Source: Paenibacillus polygoni
Lineage (GTDB): Bacteria > Bacillota > Bacilli > Paenibacillales > Paenibacillaceae
Direction: 5' to 3'
Assembly: GCF_030263935.1 (NCBI RefSeq)
Contig: NZ_CP127162.1
Location: 4,492,001 to 4,556,000, forward strand
DNA: 64,000 nt
Made by a program: the position numbers and the translations under genes. Shown in pieces: positions 61,161-64,000 of this stretch; position 1 is the stretch's first letter, and each line of letters opens with the position of its first letter. Under the pieces are notes generated by a model. That model ran no database searches and had not been told where the DNA came from. It saw only the letters and a list, made by a program, of their open reading frames with translations.

Positions 61161-61895
61161 TTATTTTTTCAGGAATTGCTCTGGATTAACGGGTTTTCCT
61201 GCTTCGTACACTTCAAAGTGTACGTGGTTGCCAAGATCCTTGCCAAGTTCACTCTTGCCTGAGATGGCAATGGTGTCACCTTGTTTTACTTCATCATTTT
61301 GTTTTACTTTTACATCAGCAATACTTTGATATACGGTTTTGAGATCATTGTCGTGAGTGATCTCGACAACCATTCCATTCAGCGGATGTTGTTCTACACG
61401 AGTTACTTTACCGCTCAGTGCAGCTTTTACTTCAAAAGTTTGGTCATCCGCTCTTGCTAAATCAATACCAGCATTTGCGATAAAGGTTTGATCGTACTCT
61501 AGTAAAGCAAGTGCTTTCTCATCTGTCGTTGCTGCAGCGTCATAAAAAGGTTTCACTACGTTCACTTCCGATGCTACTGCCACCGGCCATGCTAGATTTT
61601 CAGATACGCCTTCTACTTCACTTGTAACAGGTTCTTCTTCCAAAACTCCAGTGGTAGGAACGGCTTCGCCATTCTCAGACACTTGCTTTGTCGTTTCTTT
61701 CACAGCAGACTGCATGCTAGCGTCCTGGTAGGCCCACACTAAAGTTAGTATAATAGCTGCTGCGGCGATGTAAGCTGCCGGGTATACCCACCGTTTGGAC
61801 AACAGCTTTTTCCAGGATGAAGATTGTGATTCAGGTGCTCCATTACTTGTTTTTGGAGCATTTTCTTGGTTTTGATTTTTGTTTTGTTCATTCAT
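61161..61895 (-). CDS. spoIIQ: Forespore engulfment protein SpoIIQ (LytM/M23 domain)
   Basis: 244 residues. Cytoplasmic N-terminus, one membrane helix (about 36-55), and an extracytoplasmic M23 domain (about 125-240). SpoIIQ crosses the forespore membrane and docks SpoIIIAH to join the two cells. HxH is present (His224, His226 in GNHVHFEVY), but the first metal ligand position of the HxxxD motif is Asn141 (NAGID), so zinc peptidase activity is probably lost, as in B. subtilis. ATG 61895 with GAGGTGAT upstream. Sigma-F promoter in front. Confidence 0.94.
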   Translation of the reverse strand: MNEQNKNQNQENAPKTSNGAPESQSSSWKKLLSKRWVYPAAYIAAAAIILTLVWAYQDASMQSAVKETTKQVSENGEAVPTTGVLEEEPVTSEVEGVSENLAWPVAVASEVNVVKPFYDAAATTDEKALALLEYDQTFIANAGIDLARADDQTFEVKAALSGKVTRVEQHPLNGMVVEITHDNDLKTVYQSIADVKVKQNDEVKQGDTIAISGKSELGKDLGNHVHFEVYEAGKPVNPEQFLKK

Positions 61896-61909
61896 TTTCT
61901 ATCACCTCA

Positions 61910-61943
61910 GTAACAAGTGTTACCGGGTGCAACTCTTTTATAC
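61910..61943 (-). promoter_or_regulatory. Sigma-F promoter of spoIIQ with overlapping palindrome
   Basis: Minus-strand -35 GTATA (61939-61943), 14-base spacer, and -10 GGTAACACT (61916-61924), close to the sigma-F consensus GGNRANANT. A 14-base inverted repeat GTAACA-CT-TGTTAC (61910-61923) overlaps the -10 and start point. Confidence 0.75.
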
Positions 61944-61981
61944 TCGTACTATTAAATTTATTTACAAGATTTTTAAGGAGA

Positions 61982-63505
61982 CTATGATTTGCCTTTATAT
62001 AATAACTTGGAAGCTTGGCCAAAAGCGACTCCGTTATAGTAGTGTTTTAGAATCTGAGTTGCAGTATAACCTTCTTGCGCCATTCCGTTGGCTCCATACT
62101 GACTCATCCCTACTCCATGTCCATAGCCGTGAGTGGTAATCGTAATCTCATCCCCGTTTGTCTTCCACGTGAATTCAGTAGAACGCAGCCCGAGCTTCTC
62201 TCTTATCTCTATTCCCGTAAATACTTTCTTACCGACCTGAATCTCTTTAATCCGATTTCCTGCTGTTTTAGACAGGACCTGAATAAAAGGCTTTGCCTTC
62301 TTGCCGCCAACAGATACAGGAATTGCATCGGAGGTTACATTCAGTTTATTCAGAAAATCAATTCGGGACATCGTTACACTTCCCTCATACCCTGGAGCAA
62401 TCTTGGCATCCCATGGACTTTCGACACTTCGTAGATAAGGAACAGCTTGCTGCCATACATCTTCCGAATTCTCGGTATATCCGTTGCTAGTCGAGAAAAA
62501 GGAGGCGGTGATCGGCTCCCCTTTATAGGTCATAATGGTATCCTTACTCTCCCTTACGGCTTGCTTCAGCTTGGCCCAATCCTTTTCTTTTCCTGCTTCT
62601 TTAAAATGAGCTTCGAGCTTGCTGTAAGGAATGTATACCTGATGCTCGACCGTATCCTTTACGTCTGCGCCCTCGACCGGTATGCCGCTGTGATCTCCCG
62701 CAGCCATCCGCTTGGTTACAAATGTGCGCGCGGCAATGGCCTGCGCCTTAAGTGCTTCAATGCCGAAGTCCGAAGGCATTTCGGCTGCTACGACCCCGGT
62801 GACGTACTCTTCCATCGTCACCTTATCAATGGTGCCCGTTTTCGTTAGATAAACGCGTACCTCGGGTTCGGGATACACCACTGCCGGCTTTGGTGCCGGT
62901 GTGGTGTCAGGGACAAGGGCAGGCGGCTCTGCAGCGATAGGATTCTTCGCGGGTGCAGCGGGAGCCGTCTGCCCTTGCACCGCCGGCGCAGGGCTCGGCG
63001 GTGGTGTTTCCTCGCGGGGCCAGGCAAGCACTGCTGGAATCAGCAGTGCCGCAATGGCTAGTCCCGCGAGGGCGGCGGCAGGGCCGGGCCGCCGGGGGCG
63101 CTGCGGTGCGGAGCCGCGGCGCCAGGAGCGGGCGGCTTTGTAGGTGCCGCCCGCTGGGTTTGGTGCATGCAGCTGAGGTGCATGCACGGGCTGGCTGTGC
63201 CCGGTAAGAGGCACAGCGGGTTCCGCAGCGGGGGAAAGCGAAGCCTCTCCCCGCTCTCGTCTTTCTTTTACACCGCCCAGCTGCTCTTTGCTGCCTACTC
63301 CATTTACTATAGTAAGAGACGTTTGTTTTACGTTTCTAACTTTTAAGATTCCTTGTTCATCCCGCTCTATTAAAATCTCCGCTGGGCCGTAGGAAGTTTC
63401 GGTTACCTCTTGCCAAGGAATGGCCACAACCTTCTTCCTTTTCATTCGGACTCTTCTATTCTTAAGCTCTTCTTTAGGTATGGAAGAACCTCGTGTTGCC
63501 TTCAT
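61982..63505 (-). CDS. spoIID: Stage II sporulation protein D (lytic transglycosylase)
   Basis: 507 residues, much longer than B. subtilis SpoIID (about 340). The extra length is a basic N-terminal segment (KNRRVRMKRKKVVAIPWQE), a Pro/Ala/Arg-rich GC-rich stretch, a membrane helix (about 145-165, ALAGLAIAALLIPAVLAW) and a Pro/Ala linker. The catalytic domain (about 215-505) has VVAAEMPSDFGIEALKAQAI with the catalytic Glu, AARTFVTKRM and TTHGYGHGVGMSQYGANGMA. With SpoIIM and SpoIIP it drives forespore engulfment. ATG 63505 has GGGAGGAA five bases upstream. Confidence 0.92.
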   Translation of the reverse strand: MKATRGSSIPKEELKNRRVRMKRKKVVAIPWQEVTETSYGPAEILIERDEQGILKVRNVKQTSLTIVNGVGSKEQLGGVKERRERGEASLSPAAEPAVPLTGHSQPVHAPQLHAPNPAGGTYKAARSWRRGSAPQRPRRPGPAAALAGLAIAALLIPAVLAWPREETPPPSPAPAVQGQTAPAAPAKNPIAAEPPALVPDTTPAPKPAVVYPEPEVRVYLTKTGTIDKVTMEEYVTGVVAAEMPSDFGIEALKAQAIAARTFVTKRMAAGDHSGIPVEGADVKDTVEHQVYIPYSKLEAHFKEAGKEKDWAKLKQAVRESKDTIMTYKGEPITASFFSTSNGYTENSEDVWQQAVPYLRSVESPWDAKIAPGYEGSVTMSRIDFLNKLNVTSDAIPVSVGGKKAKPFIQVLSKTAGNRIKEIQVGKKVFTGIEIREKLGLRSTEFTWKTNGDEITITTHGYGHGVGMSQYGANGMAQEGYTATQILKHYYNGVAFGQASKLLYKGKS

Positions 63506-63813
63506 CTATATTCCTCCCAACATCTCATTTGATAGCTGCTCTAGCTCGGTAGATCAGATAGACCTTATATGACATACATATGGAGATCTCGCTTCTGATA
63601 GAACCAAATTAAGAGAATATAAATGAGAGGTTGCCTAGTATTAAGACCACACTATAGTAGTTACTAATGATGTGTAATCTCATACTTGAGGTATTATCTC
63701 TAAACTCATTAAATTCATAAGATATAAAGAATAAGATATAAAGATAGCGATGCGCCTTCTACCATCTTCTTTTAAATAGACCAAGACCATGTATTGTATA
63801 AAGGTTCTATAAA
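63506..63813. other. Non-coding region upstream of spoIID
   Basis: AT-rich, no ORF. It should hold a sigma-E promoter; CATATAAG-like -10 elements exist near 63,565-63,585 on the minus strand but without a properly spaced -35. Confidence 0.35.
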
Positions 63814-63866
63814 ATAAAAAAAAGACTGCAGACATCCTAGTTATAAGCTAGTGTGTCTACAGTCTT
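63814..63866 (-). terminator. Terminator of the gene at the right edge
   Basis: Minus-strand hairpin of 13 base pairs (63866-63854 with 63834-63822), a two-base mismatch and four more pairs, then eight T. A small AAGCC-TTTTA-GGCTT hairpin lies just before it (63871-63885). Confidence 0.88.
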
Positions 63867-63939
63867 CATCAAGCCTAAAAGGCTTGGTTTCTATTCTTTC
63901 TTACACAATGTTGCATCAGGTTCCAATCTATCCCTTAGC

Positions 63940-64000
63940 TTACGCTAAAGTAGGCTGAACCTTAAATCTTGCTGTTTCTGTTTCCGTTACAGCGGATTCT
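63940..64000 (-). CDS. 3' end of a minus-strand gene cut by the window edge (murA expected by gene order)
   Basis: The frame ending with TAA at 63942-63940 is open to the edge and reads ESAVTETETARFKVQPTLA. A strong terminator lies about 75 bases beyond. In Bacillus the gene before spoIID is murAA, so a UDP-GlcNAc enolpyruvyltransferase is expected here, but twenty residues are too few to confirm it. Confidence 0.4.
   Translation of the reverse strand, partial: ESAVTETETARFKVQPTLA

Noticed and set aside
1..64000. Insertion sequence, prophage or CRISPR array
   Set aside because: No transposase, integrase, phage structural gene, cas gene or regularly spaced repeat was seen. The AT-rich 11-20.5 kb island shows base-composition contrast but no mobility gene or att-like repeat that I could find by eye.

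Overview
This window looks like chromosomal DNA from an endospore-forming, flagellated, S-layer-bearing Gram-positive of the Paenibacillus type (Bacillota, Paenibacillaceae). The evidence is the sporulation genes (spoIIID, spoIIQ, spoIID, an alpha/beta SASP), the Bacillus-type flagellar order flgM-flgN-flgK-flgL-yviE-fliW-csrA-hag, the competence pair comFA/comFC next to degS/degU, SLH-domain surface proteins with csaB, and strong AGGAGG ribosome sites. Every gene except the first (cls) is on the minus strand, so operons read from high to low coordinates. No insertion sequence, prophage, CRISPR array, rRNA or tRNA was seen.

Layout. 0.2-8.1 kb: cardiolipin synthase, a YitT membrane protein, release factor 2 with its programmed +1 frameshift, secA, the long ribosome hibernation factor hpf and a cold-shock protein. 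8.3-10.9 kb: flaG-fliD-fliS-fliT. 11.0-20.5 kb: an AT-rich accessory island inserted between flaG and the flagellin gene. It encodes an SGNH-like enzyme, a GNAT, a SAM methyltransferase, a LicD-type phosphotransferase, a LicC-like nucleotidyltransferase, a HisC/CobD-like PLP enzyme, a CDP-glycerol-transferase-like protein and a TPR-GT2 glycosyltransferase. 20.7-26.9 kb: flagellin, csrA, fliW, yviE, flgL, flgK, flgN, flgM and yvyF. 27.1-29.8 kb: comFC and comFA. 30-36.9 kb: a small membrane protein, degU, degS, a phosphodiester-glycosidase-like exported protein and metK. 37-54.7 kb: spore and envelope genes: a 20-residue cationic amphipathic small ORF, a SASP, two exported proteins of unknown function, two SLH proteins, and the tagO-tagA-csaB-DUF5693 wall-polymer operon. 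54.9-63.5 kb: a phosphohexomutase, fabZ, an EpuA-like membrane peptide, flhP and flhO, mbl, spoIIID, spoIIQ and spoIID. The window ends in the 3' tail of another minus-strand gene.

How the parts fit. The 11-20.5 kb island is the most interesting element. Its position between flagellin and the filament cap genes, and its enzyme set (sugar transferase, activated-phosphate nucleotidyltransferase, phosphotransferases, N-methyl- or acyl-transferases, PLP enzyme), suggest a flagellin post-translational modification in which a phosphodiester-linked amino-alcohol or amino-acid-like group is added to a flagellin O-glycan. This resembles the phospho-N-methylthreonine type of Clostridioides difficile in logic, with added PLP, LicD and SGNH functions. 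FliW, CsrA and a CsrA-type hairpin in the hag leader form the usual flagellin homeostasis loop. In the envelope block, CsaB pyruvylation of a TagO/TagA-initiated wall polymer would create the ligand for the two SLH proteins. Regulatory sites readable in the DNA include sigma-D promoters at hag and, less clearly, elsewhere; sigma-F at spoIIQ; sigma-E at spoIIID; a sigma-G-like promoter at the SASP; and many intrinsic terminators. All functions are read from motifs and gene order by eye; no database search was run.
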